Positions 34,994 to 45,338 of a stretch of DNA of 64,000 nt are shown piece by piece (position 1 is the first letter of the stretch; every line of letters begins with the position of its first letter). The notes under the pieces are model-generated. The model did not search any database and was not told where the DNA came from. It was given only the letters and a program-made list of their open reading frames with translations. The DNA comes from Lewinellaceae bacterium (lineage in GTDB: Bacteria; Bacteroidota; Bacteroidia; Chitinophagales; Saprospiraceae), in NCBI GenBank assembly GCA_020636105.1, contig JACJYL010000002.1, forward strand, positions 1,950,001-2,014,000. The letters run 5' to 3'. The position numbers and the translations under genes were made by a program.

Positions 34994-35932
34994 TCATACT
35001 GTATCCTCTTTTTTTAACGCCCGTTTTATATGCAGTGCAAGCGCAATGGTAAAAATCAAAGAGATGATGCCCAGGAACCATGGCGGCTTGTCCACGCTCC
35101 CTGCCTCCATATTTTCCATCAGTCCACCGGCAAAATACTTCAATATTACCTGGATACCGTTAAAAACCAAATGTGCCGTAATGGGCACCCACAAATTCCG
35201 GCTCCAGCTAAACAGGTATCCCAATATAGCCCCCAACAGAAATCTCGGGAAAAATCCCTCAAATTGCATATGCATCATACTAAAAAGGAAAGCCGTGACC
35301 CAAATGGCCGTGTGTTCATTCCTCAACGACCTGGTCAGTACCTTCTGAAAAACGCCCCGGAATAAAAGTTCTTCGCCTATTGCCGGCACGATGGCTATGA
35401 TGAGCAGGTTGAACAATAACTCTGCCGGGCTGTCCATGGTGAGCAGGGCATTGATCATCTCTTCGGCTCCTTGCTCCAGGGAGGTGGCCCATTCCGGTAG
35501 CGGTATCTGCATATTGATCCAATAAATCAGGCTGGTAAAAGGCATAGCCACAAAAATAAGGACGCTCGCCAAAGCGAGGATACGGGGTTCCGGTTTCACA
35601 TTGAGGGAAAGATATTCGTACCATTTATTACGCCGAATAAAAATGGCAAGCAGCAGGCAAGGCAGTGTAAAGGACATAAAGTGTACTGCCAGGTTGGCAA
35701 AACGAACCAGGTTCCTGTTGCCCAGGGTATTATTTTCCCCCAGCGTTTTCAACAGCGTTTCCAGATCCTGGCCGCTGCTGCGGGCAATCATTTGGGCGAT
35801 CTGGCTACCGCCCCATCCGAGGATAATGACCAGGAATATAACAAAAAGAATCTCCACCAATCCCGGCAATTGTCCAAAGTTTGGCCGGTTGTCCACGGGT
35901 TCCCTCTCTTCGGTTGGATCAGTATATTCCAT
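34994..35932 (-). CDS. CPBP-family intramembrane metalloprotease
   Basis: 312 residues, about eight membrane helices. The CPBP (Abi) motifs are IVPAIGEELLFRGVFQ with the EExxxR set, FSMMHMQFEGFFPRF with the FxxxH-type His, and HLVFNGIQV with a final His and Asn. Related to Rce1 and to bacteriocin-immunity proteins. The substrate is unknown. It is transcribed divergently from pdxJ, 46 bp apart. Confidence 0.9.
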   Translation of the reverse strand: MEYTDPTEEREPVDNRPNFGQLPGLVEILFVIFLVIILGWGGSQIAQMIARSSGQDLETLLKTLGENNTLGNRNLVRFANLAVHFMSFTLPCLLLAIFIRRNKWYEYLSLNVKPEPRILALASVLIFVAMPFTSLIYWINMQIPLPEWATSLEQGAEEMINALLTMDSPAELLFNLLIIAIVPAIGEELLFRGVFQKVLTRSLRNEHTAIWVTAFLFSMMHMQFEGFFPRFLLGAILGYLFSWSRNLWVPITAHLVFNGIQVILKYFAGGLMENMEAGSVDKPPWFLGIISLIFTIALALHIKRALKKEDTV

Positions 35933-35949
35933 GTTTTATTTTAAAAGAT

Positions 35950-35957
35950 TAAATTTG
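35950..35957 (+). promoter_or_regulatory. -7 box of the pdxJ promoter
   Basis: TAAATTTG, a perfect match to the Bacteroidota -7 element, 21 bp before the pdxJ start. The -33 region would lie at the start of the divergent protease gene. Confidence 0.55.
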
Positions 35958-35978
35958 CGGTAAAAATAGAAATAAAAA

Positions 35979-36695
35979 ATGGCTCGACTCAGTGTAAACA
36001 TAAATAAAATAGCCCTCATCAGAAATGCAAGAGGCGGTAATCTGCCTGATCTGGTACAGGTAGCTAAAGATTGTGAAAAATTCGGAGCACAGGGCATCAC
36101 CGTCCACCCGAGGCCGGATGAACGACACATCAGGTATGCCGATGTCCCGTTGTTGAAGGAAGTAGTCCAGACAGAATTCAATATAGAAGGCAATCCTACG
36201 GAAAGTTTCCTGGAGATGGTGCTACGGCATCAACCGGACCAGTGTACCCTGGTGCCTGATGATCCCGATGCCCTGACTTCTGATCAGGGGTGGGATACCA
36301 TCAAACATGAAATTTTCCTGAAGGAGGTGATCGGTCGGCTGAAAGCAAAAGGCATCAGGGTATCCATTTTCCTCGATCCGGTGGAAGCCCAGGTGGAAGG
36401 AGCCAAAAAAGTCGGCGCCGACCGCATTGAATTTTATACCGGACCTTATGCCGAGTTTTATGCGCAAGATCGGGAAAAAGCCATCCGGGAGTTTGTCCGG
36501 GCGGCCAGGGTGGCCAACGATATAGGCATTGGGATCAATGCCGGCCACGACCTCAACCTGGACAACCTCGCGTATTTCAGGCAGATGATCCCCGGGTTAC
36601 TGGAAGTTTCCATAGGCCATGCCCTCATCAGCGATGCGCTTTATTTCGGGTTAAAGAATACCATTCAATTATATTTAGCCCGATTATCAGAATAA
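35979..36695 (+). CDS. pdxJ: Pyridoxine 5'-phosphate synthase
   Basis: 238 residues, the standard length. A TIM barrel starting LSVNINKIALIRNARGG, with GITVHPRPDERHIRYADV, FNIEGNPTESFLEMVL, and the C-terminal INAGHDLNLDNL and EVSIGHALISDAL, all typical of PdxJ. It joins 1-deoxy-D-xylulose 5-phosphate with 3-amino-2-oxopropyl phosphate to give pyridoxine 5'-phosphate in the cytoplasm. It stands alone; no pdxA nearby. Confidence 0.97.
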   Translation: MARLSVNINKIALIRNARGGNLPDLVQVAKDCEKFGAQGITVHPRPDERHIRYADVPLLKEVVQTEFNIEGNPTESFLEMVLRHQPDQCTLVPDDPDALTSDQGWDTIKHEIFLKEVIGRLKAKGIRVSIFLDPVEAQVEGAKKVGADRIEFYTGPYAEFYAQDREKAIREFVRAARVANDIGIGINAGHDLNLDNLAYFRQMIPGLLEVSIGHALISDALYFGLKNTIQLYLARLSE

Positions 36696-37049
36696 ATTTA
36701 ACTTTTAATTAACTTTGTGGCAGCACATTGGACCATTCAAACGTATTGTTCAGTGGAAGCTTACGCAACCAACGGACAGAAACAAAAGAACATAATAATC
36801 CTTACACTACTATTCTTGTGAACATATTCAAATTAGCAAATCCCAAACGCTATTTGTTTCTACTTCATTTTCAGTAAATTAAATTGTCTGCAAAAGGCTT
36901 TTTTAACAAATTTGGATAAAACAACTTAATGGATATTTCATTTTAATTTTTTTATCGCTTGGCTAAAATCTTGTTTTATATATAGGACAGGAGTTTGCCC
37001 GATTGTATTATTTTAATTAAATCTTTTTTTAACTAAATTGGACTTAAGT
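36696..37049. other. Intergenic region, leader of the SusC gene
   Basis: 354 bp with no gene. It should hold the SusC/SusD promoter, but no good match to the usual boxes stands out. Confidence 0.4.
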
Positions 37050-40000
37050 ATGAAAAGACTATCACTAGTTTTGACATTTGTGTTCTTTGCATTTGGCTTA
37101 GCCATGGCACAAAGAACCGTAAGCGGGACAGTTACTGACGCCAAAGGGGAAACCCTTATCGGCGCGAGCGTTCTCGTGAAAGGTACCACAACCGGTACCG
37201 TTACAGATTTTGATGGAAAGTACTCGCTTTCCGTTCCAGAAGGAGCCAAAACCATTGTATTCAGTTATACTGGTTTTGAATCTCAGGAAGTAGAACTCGG
37301 CACCAGTAATGTTGTTGATGTTATTATGGCAGAAGGAGTTACCCTTAATGCTGCCGTAGTTACGGCTCTCGGTATCGAAAGAGATAAAAAATCTCTCGGT
37401 TATGCTACCCAGGAAGTTTCAGGGGAAGAAGTTACCAAAGCAAAAGATGCTAACTTCATCAACTCCCTTTCCGGTAAAGTAGCCGGGGTGGATATCAAGA
37501 GAAGTACCCAGATGGGGGGATCTTCTAACGTTGTGATCAGGGGTGCTAAATCCTTGTATGGCAGCAACCAGGCACTGTTCGTTGTGGACGGAACGCCGAT
37601 TTCCAATGACATCACTAATACTACCAACCAACAAACAGGCCGCGGTGGTTATGACTTTGGTAACAATGCCATGGACATCAACCCTGAAGATATTGAGTCT
37701 GTTTCCATCCTTAGGGGTGCTGCGGCAACCGCTTTGTACGGATCACGCGCTGCGAATGGTGTTATCCTTGTTACTACCAAAAAAGGAAGCAAGAAGAAAG
37801 ACCTTGGCGTTACTATTTCTTCAGGTATTACTACCAGTGCCATTGACAAATCAACCTTTGTTCGCTACCAGAAGCAATATGGTGGTGGTTATACTACAAA
37901 GCTTGGATGGTACCAATCAGATGGCGTAGAAGGCGATCCTCCTGGATTTGACTATTTCGATTTCGGCAATGGAGCAGGTAGCCAACTTAGTGTGGCAACT
38001 TACGAAGATGCTTCCATGGGACCTGAATTCGATCCTAACCTGATGGTGTACAGATGGGAGTCTTACTACCCTGAATTGTCCACTTACCAGCAGTTGGTTC
38101 CTCACGTTGCCGCAGAAAATGATGCGTCAACCTTCTACGAAAGAGGATTTACCTACAACAACAGTATCGCTATCGATGGTGGAGGCGACAAGAGCCAGTA
38201 CCGTTTGAGTTATACTAACTTTGACCAGACAGGTAACCTGCCTAACAGTAGCCTCAAGAAAAACACAATCGCTTTCAGCGGTGGTTATGATGTTACCGAT
38301 AAATTGAAAGCTTCGTCTTCCATCAACTTCGTCAATACGAAAGGTTTGGGAAGATACGGAACAGGATACGACAACAGGAACCCTAACCAGTCTTTCCGTC
38401 AGTGGTACCAGGTGTCCACTGATATGGTAACATTGAAAAATGCTTACTTCGACACAGGTAAGAACATTTCCTGGAATCCTTATGGTCCTTTGGATCCTTC
38501 CATTTCCACCACTCCGCACTACTTTGACAACTATTACTTCGTACGTTACGAAAATTTTGAAAGTGATGAACGTAACAGGGTTATTGGAAACACTGCTTTA
38601 ACCTATGAGTTTAACTCATGGTTCAGCCTGATGGGACGTGTATCTATGGACCGTTATGATGATATCCAGGAAGAAAGAATCGCAGTTGGATCTGTTGATG
38701 TACCTATGTACTTAAGACGTAACAGGAATTTCTCAGAAATGAACTATGACCTGATCGCGTCTTTCAACAAATACTTCGGTACTGACAATAAAATCAACTT
38801 TGACGGTAACCTCGGTATGAACATACGCAGAACGGCATATTCTTACATTGGTGCTTCCACTAATGGAGGTTTGGTTGTTCCGGGCATCTACGCTTTATCA
38901 AACAGCCTTAATACTCCTGCGGCTCCTAGTGAAAATGCTTATCAGATTGGAACCAATGGATACTTTGCCAGAGCAAGTGTTGGATATGACAACTTCCTGT
39001 ACTTAGATCTCGCAGGACGTTATGATATATCTTCTACATTGCCTAAAGCAAACAATGGTTACTTCTACCCATCAGCCTCTTTGAGCCTCGTGTTCTCTGA
39101 ATTGATGAATTCTTCTGTATTGAGTTTCGGTAAATTGAGATTCAACTACGCTGAAGTAGGTAGCCCTGCTCCTGCACAGTCTATTTTGAATACTTATAGC
39201 CTTTCAACTCCTTTTTCTGGACTTGCATTGGCTACAGCAACAGGCCCTGAAAAGAATCCTGACCTGGTAGCTGAGAATACCAAGAGTCTTGAAGCTGGTT
39301 TGGAAATGAACTTCCTGAACAACAGAATTGGATTGGACTTCTCTGTTTACAGATCTAATACTTACAACCAGATCATTCCTGTTTCAGTAACAGGAGCTAC
39401 TGGTAGCTTGTCCAGATACGTGAACGCAGGTAACATTCAGAACCAGGGACTTGAGTTGGCTTTGAATACTGTGCCAATCAAAATGGGAGACTTCCGTTGG
39501 AACCTGAACCTGACATGGGCTAAGAACCAGAACGAAGTAATTGAATTGTTTGAAGATCAGACCAATATCCAGTTGACAAACGTACAGGGTGGAGTAACCA
39601 TCAACGCAACCAAAGGTGAGCCTTATGGTGCACTTTGGGGAACCAACTACGTTTACCACACCAATGGAGAAATTATTGTTTATCCTCACCCATACGGAGG
39701 AGTACGCCCAAGGAAAACAGCTTCCCCTGAGGTTATCGGAAACGTAAACCCAGACTGGAAGGGAGGAATCCTGAACTCATTCTCTTACAAAAACCTGGCA
39801 TTGAGCTTCCTGATCGACATCCAGAAAGGTGGAGACTTCTTCTCACTGGATATGTGGTACGGAACATCTACAGGTCTGTATGACTTTACTGCCGGAAACA
39901 ACGATAAAGGAAATCCAATCAGGGATTTACCTGCCGACGGTGGTGGATTACCAATTGGTGGTGTGCTTCAAACCGGTACAGATGAAGATGGAAAACCGAT

Positions 40001-40340
40001 TTCTGACGGTACCGTAAATACTGAATATGCTTATGCATCAGATTATTATTCTTCATTTGGTAGCGCAATTGCTCCAAACGCTGAACACATTTATGATGCT
40101 TCTTACGTAAAACTGAGAGAATTAACATTGACTTATACGCTTCCTTCAAGATTATTTGAAAATAACTTCATCGGAGGAATCGACTTGTCACTGATCGGAA
40201 GAAACCTCTGGATTATCTTCAAGAACTCTGAATACTCTGACCCTGAAGCTGGTCTGAGTGCAGGTAGTTACTTAGGAAACCAGTCAGGTGCTTATCCTTC
40301 TGTTAAAGAGGTCGGATTCAACCTTAAAGTTAGATTTTAA
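37050..40340 (+). CDS. SusC/RagA-family TonB-linked outer-membrane transporter
   Basis: 1096 residues from the ATG at 37050 (a TTG lies four codons before it). Order: signal peptide to GLAMAQ; a carboxypeptidase-D-like domain (RTVSGTVTDAKGETLIGASV) to about 105; the plug with SGKVAGVDIKRSTQMGGSSN and NPEDIESVSILRGAAATALYG; then a large barrel ending in LKVRF. With SusD it takes up large nutrients, using energy from TonB. The substrate (glycan or peptide) is not shown, as no enzyme gene lies beside it. Codon use is of the highly expressed type. Confidence 0.96.
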   Translation: MKRLSLVLTFVFFAFGLAMAQRTVSGTVTDAKGETLIGASVLVKGTTTGTVTDFDGKYSLSVPEGAKTIVFSYTGFESQEVELGTSNVVDVIMAEGVTLNAAVVTALGIERDKKSLGYATQEVSGEEVTKAKDANFINSLSGKVAGVDIKRSTQMGGSSNVVIRGAKSLYGSNQALFVVDGTPISNDITNTTNQQTGRGGYDFGNNAMDINPEDIESVSILRGAAATALYGSRAANGVILVTTKKGSKKKDLGVTISSGITTSAIDKSTFVRYQKQYGGGYTTKLGWYQSDGVEGDPPGFDYFDFGNGAGSQLSVATYEDASMGPEFDPNLMVYRWESYYPELSTYQQLVPHVAAENDASTFYERGFTYNNSIAIDGGGDKSQYRLSYTNFDQTGNLPNSSLKKNTIAFSGGYDVTDKLKASSSINFVNTKGLGRYGTGYDNRNPNQSFRQWYQVSTDMVTLKNAYFDTGKNISWNPYGPLDPSISTTPHYFDNYYFVRYENFESDERNRVIGNTALTYEFNSWFSLMGRVSMDRYDDIQEERIAVGSVDVPMYLRRNRNFSEMNYDLIASFNKYFGTDNKINFDGNLGMNIRRTAYSYIGASTNGGLVVPGIYALSNSLNTPAAPSENAYQIGTNGYFARASVGYDNFLYLDLAGRYDISSTLPKANNGYFYPSASLSLVFSELMNSSVLSFGKLRFNYAEVGSPAPAQSILNTYSLSTPFSGLALATATGPEKNPDLVAENTKSLEAGLEMNFLNNRIGLDFSVYRSNTYNQIIPVSVTGATGSLSRYVNAGNIQNQGLELALNTVPIKMGDFRWNLNLTWAKNQNEVIELFEDQTNIQLTNVQGGVTINATKGEPYGALWGTNYVYHTNGEIIVYPHPYGGVRPRKTASPEVIGNVNPDWKGGILNSFSYKNLALSFLIDIQKGGDFFSLDMWYGTSTGLYDFTAGNNDKGNPIRDLPADGGGLPIGGVLQTGTDEDGKPISDGTVNTEYAYASDYYSSFGSAIAPNAEHIYDASYVKLRELTLTYTLPSRLFENNFIGGIDLSLIGRNLWIIFKNSEYSDPEAGLSAGSYLGNQSGAYPSVKEVGFNLKVRF

Positions 40341-40434
40341 TTGAATCGTAAAAATTAATAGGAAGAAATGAAAACAGGATTGATTTTTCATCTTGTTTTC
40401 GTTTCCTCTGAACATTAATTAAAAATTAATAAAT

Positions 40435-41859
40435 ATGAAAAAAATAATATTTCTCGTCTTAATGGTTTTCGTGCTCGGAGCTTGTTCAGACAATATCTCT
40501 GACCTCAACATTGACACGAAAAAACCTGAAGTAGTACCGGCAAGTTCCCTTATCGGTCATGCCACGCTCAACCTTTTTGATTTAATGACTGAAACCAATG
40601 TGAACTGGAATAATTTCAGATTATGGGCACAACAGTGGTCACAGACTACTTATGCGGACGAATCAAACTACGAACTGGTTGAACGTAACGTAAACGGTAG
40701 AATGTGGAATACCATGTATGCTACTGTACTGCGTGATATCAAAGATGCTAAAAAGTTTATCGAGGCCGATGTGGTTTTGACACAGCAAGTAAAGGACAAT
40801 CAGTATGCCATCCTGGCCATCATGGAAACTTATGTTTATTCTGTGCTCGTGGATGTTTTCGGTGATGTTCCTTTTACTGAAGCATTAGCAGAAGGAATCA
40901 TTACGCCTGCTTATGACAATGATACGGATATTTATTCCACGATCATTTCAAACCTGAATAAAGCGATCGATGACCTTGGCGGCGCAACCGGCATGGAAGC
41001 TGATCTCATTTACGGTGGTGATGCCGAACAATGGAAAAAATTCGGTAACTCTCTGAAGTTGAAACTGGCTATCCGTATCGCTGATCTGGATAATGCAAAA
41101 GCAAAATCCATGGCTGAAGCAGCTGTGGCAAGCGGTGTTTTCACTTCCAGTGATGATGACTTCCAACTTGCTTACGAAAGTTCTCCTCCATATACCAACC
41201 CATTGTGGGATCAGTTAGTCCAGAGTGGACGTTCTGATTTTATTGCTGCCAATACCCTGGGTGACTATATGAATGATCTTAACGATCCGAGAAGAGCGTA
41301 TTATTTCAAAGATTTGGACGTAGACGGCAATGTTATTGGTGGAGTTTACGGTGATAACGGTAGCTTCCCTACCAGCTCAAAACCTGGTTATATCCAGGAA
41401 GACCCAACCCATCCAGGTACCATCATGAGTTACTCTGAAGTGGAATTCCTTTTGGCTGATGCCGTTGAAAGAGGATATAGTGTTGGTGGAACTGCTGCGG
41501 ATCACTATAATGCAGGAGTAACCAATTCTATCATGGAATGGGGTGGCTCTGCTGATGATGCAGCGGCTTACCTTGCTCAGGCTGACGTAGCTTATGCTAC
41601 TGCTCCGGGTACATGGAAAGAAAAGATCGCGCTCCAGAAGTGGATCGCACTTTATGACATGGGCTTTGAAGCATGGTGTACCTACAAAGTTTACGATGCT
41701 CCTGTTTTGAACATTGCAGCTGTAGCACAAGTGCCTACGCCTAAGCGTTATACTTATCCTGTTACAGAATTCTCTCTTAACGGAGACAATGTAAAAGCAG
41801 CAGGTGTTGCCATTGGCGGTGACTTAAAAACTACTCCTGTATTCTGGGATGTAAACTAA
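40435..41859 (+). CDS. SusD/RagB-family lipoprotein
   Basis: 474 residues. A lipobox ends at Cys17 (V-L-G-A-C-S). The helical SusD-like fold follows, with a run of helices from about 25 to 290 and SEVEFLLADAVERGY in the C-terminal part, closest to the SusD-like 2 group. It forms the lid of the SusC channel on the cell surface and captures the substrate. It lies 94 bp after the SusC gene on the same strand. No anti-sigma or sigma gene accompanies the pair, so it is not of the sigma/anti-sigma-controlled kind. Confidence 0.93.
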   Translation: MKKIIFLVLMVFVLGACSDNISDLNIDTKKPEVVPASSLIGHATLNLFDLMTETNVNWNNFRLWAQQWSQTTYADESNYELVERNVNGRMWNTMYATVLRDIKDAKKFIEADVVLTQQVKDNQYAILAIMETYVYSVLVDVFGDVPFTEALAEGIITPAYDNDTDIYSTIISNLNKAIDDLGGATGMEADLIYGGDAEQWKKFGNSLKLKLAIRIADLDNAKAKSMAEAAVASGVFTSSDDDFQLAYESSPPYTNPLWDQLVQSGRSDFIAANTLGDYMNDLNDPRRAYYFKDLDVDGNVIGGVYGDNGSFPTSSKPGYIQEDPTHPGTIMSYSEVEFLLADAVERGYSVGGTAADHYNAGVTNSIMEWGGSADDAAAYLAQADVAYATAPGTWKEKIALQKWIALYDMGFEAWCTYKVYDAPVLNIAAVAQVPTPKRYTYPVTEFSLNGDNVKAAGVAIGGDLKTTPVFWDVN

Positions 41860-42192
41860 GAAATTTAAAATTATAAATGTAAAATGTAAAATTGTAAAGG
41901 ATGGTTTACCGGAAGATTATAGTTTAGCATTGATCATTTAATTTTTAAAAAACAACAAAGTGCTGTTCTCGATTGATTCGGGGGCAGCACTTTTTTTTGT
42001 CCCTCCCCTGGAAAATGTAGTTCGATCTGCTTTCGCTGATTCCGGAATTTCCATCTCGGAATTTGTCTGTTTTATTAATTTTGACTTTTCCGGGAATCAT
42101 CAATTTAAAATTTATCATTTCACCAATTCCCTTCCACGCTTTACAGGAATATGTTATTTTTGCGCTCAGAAAAACGAAATAACCTGTAAATA
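41860..42192. other. Intergenic region after SusD
   Basis: Holds one copy of the AAATGTAAAATGTAAAA motif (41875-41891) and a terminator at 41957-41998; otherwise nothing recognised. Confidence 0.55.
41957..41998 (+). terminator. Rho-independent terminator
   Basis: Stem AAAGTGCTG with CAGCACTTT, then a T run. It ends the SusC/SusD transcript. Confidence 0.85.
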
Positions 42193-43011
42193 ATGGAACA
42201 ACTCAATGTTTACGTGGAGAAGATAGGCACTATGGTCATCGACTTTGCCCCCAAGCTGGGCCTTGCACTGGTCGTCCTATGGGCAGGGTTTAAAATTGTA
42301 AACAAGCTGGCCGCCATCGTGGGCAAAGCCCTGGAGAAAGCCGGTATCAGTGACAACATCCGCCCTTTTTTAACTTCTATCCTGGGCATATCCCTCAAGG
42401 TGTTGATCATCTTCAGTGTAGCGGGCATTATTGGTATTGAGACGGCTTCTTTTGTGGCGGTATTAGCTGCTGCCGGTTTTGCCATCGGTCTTTCCCTCCA
42501 GGGAAGTTTGAGCAATTTCGCTGCCGGCATCATCATCCTGATTTTCAAACCTTATAAAGTAGGTGACTGGATAGAAGTGCAGGAAAAATTTGGCAAAGTG
42601 GAAGAAATCCAGATTTTCAATACCACCATAGTTACCCCTGGCAGCAAAACACTGATCATTCCCAATGGACAGGTTGTGGAAAGCATCGTAACCAATTATT
42701 CCAAGAAGGGCTTCATCCGCATGGAACTCCAGGTGACCATGCCTTACGCTGAAAATTTTCCACAGGTAAAACAAATTATTCTGGACGCCCTGAAAACGAT
42801 TCCCAAAATTTTACAGGACCCGGAACCTGAAGTAGGGATAGAAACTTACGAAAGCCACAGCATCATTCTCGCCGTACGTCCATACGTCAGCCCCGATGAC
42901 TTCTGGGAAGTTCGCTTTCAGACCTACGAAAAGATCAAAACCGCCTTCCACGACCACAACATCAAAGTGGCCTATTCCGAAGGGGTGGAAATGGGCAGTA
43001 TCGGGAAATAA
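42193..43011 (+). CDS. MscS-type mechanosensitive channel
   Basis: 272 residues. Three N-terminal membrane helices; the pore helix reads AAAGFAIGLSLQGSLSNFAAG, with the Gly/Ala pattern of MscS. The beta domain follows with YKVGDWIEVQEKFGKVEEIQ and PNGQVVESIVTNYS, then the C-terminal vestibule. The length is near that of E. coli MscS (286). The heptameric inner-membrane channel opens under tension to release solutes on hypo-osmotic shock. Monocistronic. Confidence 0.95.
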   Translation: MEQLNVYVEKIGTMVIDFAPKLGLALVVLWAGFKIVNKLAAIVGKALEKAGISDNIRPFLTSILGISLKVLIIFSVAGIIGIETASFVAVLAAAGFAIGLSLQGSLSNFAAGIIILIFKPYKVGDWIEVQEKFGKVEEIQIFNTTIVTPGSKTLIIPNGQVVESIVTNYSKKGFIRMELQVTMPYAENFPQVKQIILDALKTIPKILQDPEPEVGIETYESHSIILAVRPYVSPDDFWEVRFQTYEKIKTAFHDHNIKVAYSEGVEMGSIGK

Positions 43012-43199
43012 GATATTTTCTCTGTTTTATTCCTCTATTTTGGCAAGCTTTTTTTTTTGGGATTAAGTTATTGGCTCAAGGTACTACGGAACCCATGGAG
43101 GATTTTCGGTTAATTCCGTCAATCCATATCAGCGGCTTTCGAACTCACCCGAGGTGCCTTCTTCATATGCTTCGAGATTATACAAGCCTTATCCAAAAC

Positions 43200-44045
43200 T
43201 CAAACCTCCAGCCGATACCCCACCCCATGTATGGTCTTAATATTTACCCCTTCATCCGCTTTCAACAATTTCCGCAGGCGCGAAATGAACACATCCAGGC
43301 TGCGACCGACGATGACCCCTTCGTCTCCCCAAACCTCTTCGAGCAGGGTGTCACGGGCGATGACTTCATTGGGGCGACAAGCTAAAAAGTACAACAGTTT
43401 GTTTTCCCGGAAAGTCAGCGATTGCTGTTCTCCATTTAATTGAAGGATTTGATTTTGGAAATCAAAGCTGATATTGCCCAAAGCCATGGTGGAATTGGTT
43501 GAGGTCGAAGCGACTTTAGTCCTGTTATTTGTCTTCCAGTAAAAACCAAAACTTATCCCCACTATACCCAAAAGAAACCAGGGAATCAATTGCCTCCGAT
43601 TGCCGGCAAGAGGGCCGGCCGGTGAGATAAAGGTGAGTACTATGTTGTTGCAGCTGGACTTTAATGCTCTTCCAACACACGGAACTTCGCCAGCGGTAAA
43701 AGCCAGCCGGTTATACCCGAGAATGGTAGTATTGTCGATACATTGTTTGATGGCCACTTGGTAATCGCGGTGAATGCCAAAAGACAAGAAAGCCTTGTTG
43801 AGCAGCTGGGGCAGGGTATCATAGTTGAAGGAATGCTCCAGGTAGAGGGTGAATTCATTGGGACCGGTCATTTGAACCGGAGGCACTGTAGAACGCTCAT
43901 CCCCCGCCAACTGGAGTAACTGGTGACCCACCTGCCGCAGGGACAGGTTGACCTGATCGGAGAAATGGTCGTCTGTGCCGGGAGTGGCCGCATTGAGCCT
44001 TCCAAAACTCAATCCCATCAAAAGGAGGAATATTACTTGCTTCAT
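43200..44045 (-). CDS. Membrane-anchored winged-helix regulator with periplasmic N-terminus
   Basis: 281 residues. A signal peptide (about 1-20), a domain of about 130 residues, one membrane helix (about 153-170, IPWFLLGIVGISFGFYW), and a C-terminal OmpR/PhoB-type winged helix (about 190-281) with LTFRENKLLYFLACRPNEVI and VWGDEGVIVGRSLDVFISRLRK. ToxR and CadC have the DNA-binding part at the N-terminus; here the order is reversed. The N-terminal part would sense an outside signal and the DNA-binding part would act at the membrane. Two Cys near the membrane (about 123 and 132) could form a redox switch. Related proteins are known in Bacteroidota, function untested. Confidence 0.85.
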   Translation of the reverse strand: MKQVIFLLLMGLSFGRLNAATPGTDDHFSDQVNLSLRQVGHQLLQLAGDERSTVPPVQMTGPNEFTLYLEHSFNYDTLPQLLNKAFLSFGIHRDYQVAIKQCIDNTTILGYNRLAFTAGEVPCVGRALKSSCNNIVLTFISPAGPLAGNRRQLIPWFLLGIVGISFGFYWKTNNRTKVASTSTNSTMALGNISFDFQNQILQLNGEQQSLTFRENKLLYFLACRPNEVIARDTLLEEVWGDEGVIVGRSLDVFISRLRKLLKADEGVNIKTIHGVGYRLEV

Positions 44046-44251
44046 GGGTGCAAATTTACGCTCATTAATGTTCTAAAAAAATACATTTACATTTCGTTTA
44101 CATTGTTTTACAAGGATTTATGGCTTCAAGGTCTTTTCACCCGCATCTTTGTGGCGACAATTATGAATGGCTTTTCAGGACAGAACATGCTTAGATCAAT
44201 AGAAAAGTCCTCAAGTCCTTCTTCTTTTCTAACTCAATAAAAAAACAAACC

Positions 44252-44719
44252 ATGAAAGTTGTAAAATTTATCTTCGCCGTCCTGCTTTTAATGTCCATTA
44301 CGTTATCTTCGAGTGCCCAATCCCAGCAGGTATTCAACCCGCTTTTATTCCCTCCTTTTATTCCGCCTCCGAAATATACGGATTGCGCCGCCATTTTGTT
44401 CAACGGCAAAGTTCTGGTCAACGATTATTCTCCGGAAGGCACCTGCAAACTGGAGGACATCCGGCACGGAACGCTAAGCGTGGCCACCGTAGATTTATCG
44501 GACGACTCCAAAACACCCGCCAAAAACATCGGATTTAAAGTGGCTATCAAAAACCACCGGACCAACACCCTTTCCATGTATTCGGACGAGACCTTTCAGG
44601 AAGTCCGGCTGAAACATATCATCGAAAAATGCGAAATGGGCGACCACATCATTATCATGACGGTGGATCAAAAATATTCCCTGCCGCATCATGAGATTGA
44701 AATCCGGTGGGGGTGTTGA
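44252..44719 (+). CDS. Hypothetical secreted protein
   Basis: 155 residues with a signal peptide ending near SSAQ (about 23). It has a Pro-rich start (LLFPPFIPPPKYTDC) and four Cys in the mature part, the last being the final residue (EIRWGC). No family recognised. It is divergent from the membrane regulator and is its only near neighbour, so it may be a target. Confidence 0.65.
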   Translation: MKVVKFIFAVLLLMSITLSSSAQSQQVFNPLLFPPFIPPPKYTDCAAILFNGKVLVNDYSPEGTCKLEDIRHGTLSVATVDLSDDSKTPAKNIGFKVAIKNHRTNTLSMYSDETFQEVRLKHIIEKCEMGDHIIIMTVDQKYSLPHHEIEIRWGC

Positions 44720-44752
44720 GGCAAAACGGTAATTAAAAACCAGTGAAGCAGG

Positions 44753-44789
44753 TTCGGTGTTCTGGAACAAAAATGTCCGGAACACCGAA
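44753..44789 (+). terminator. Strong hairpin after the secreted-protein gene
   Basis: 14-nt arms, TTCGGTGTTCTGGA and TCCGGAACACCGAA, with one mismatch. No T run follows, so termination is likely but not certain. Confidence 0.6.
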
Positions 44790-45130
44790 TAGGCTTAATC
44801 CTGATTTTTAGCCTTTCCTGAAGCCTTCCTGACACGGCAAAAATTGCATACTATGCTTCAACAATCATCTGAACCTTCCTGCCCCGGGCGGGACAGCGGC
44901 GAAATAACTGTTATGAAGAATCGTAGTTGGCATGATTGTTTAATAAATTACAACCCATATACATATCTAAAAAGGAAAAAGTCCCTCACCCCACTCAAAA
45001 GAGACCAACTATTCCTTTTTCTCAATATTCCCGACTCTGGAATCACCTCCAGGGTTAAGGGGAAAATATTTATATTTTGTCAAAAAAAAAAATTATTTTT
45101 CAGTACCAGCGCTATTAATAACATTTAATA

Positions 45131-45160
45131 TTGTTTTTTTGATGAATTTGTTTATTTTTG
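45131..45160 (+). promoter_or_regulatory. Promoter of the five-gene giant operon
   Basis: TTG (45131-45133), a 19-base gap, then a perfect -7 box TATTTTTG (45153-45160). Of the sites in the gap this is the best fit to the Bacteroidota consensus. Confidence 0.6.
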
Positions 45161-45338
45161 AAAAAATTCCCCCTTTTAATTTTCTCAGATTGAATATTAA
45201 TCCCTTTTATCCCGAAGGATAGCAGGAAAGTCTTTTTTGTTTCCAAACAGGGTAGATTACTTCATTTTAAAATTACGTCTGTTAAAATTCAGAAGGAAAG
45301 CACCAGTATTAAATGAACACCTAAACCCGAATTGAACT

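Larger units (their letters stand above)
44720..45338. other. Intergenic region before the giant operon
   Basis: 619 bp without a credible gene. It contains the hairpin at 44753-44789, a promoter at 45131-45160 and A+T-rich DNA. The leader of the giant operon would be about 170 nt. Confidence 0.55.
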
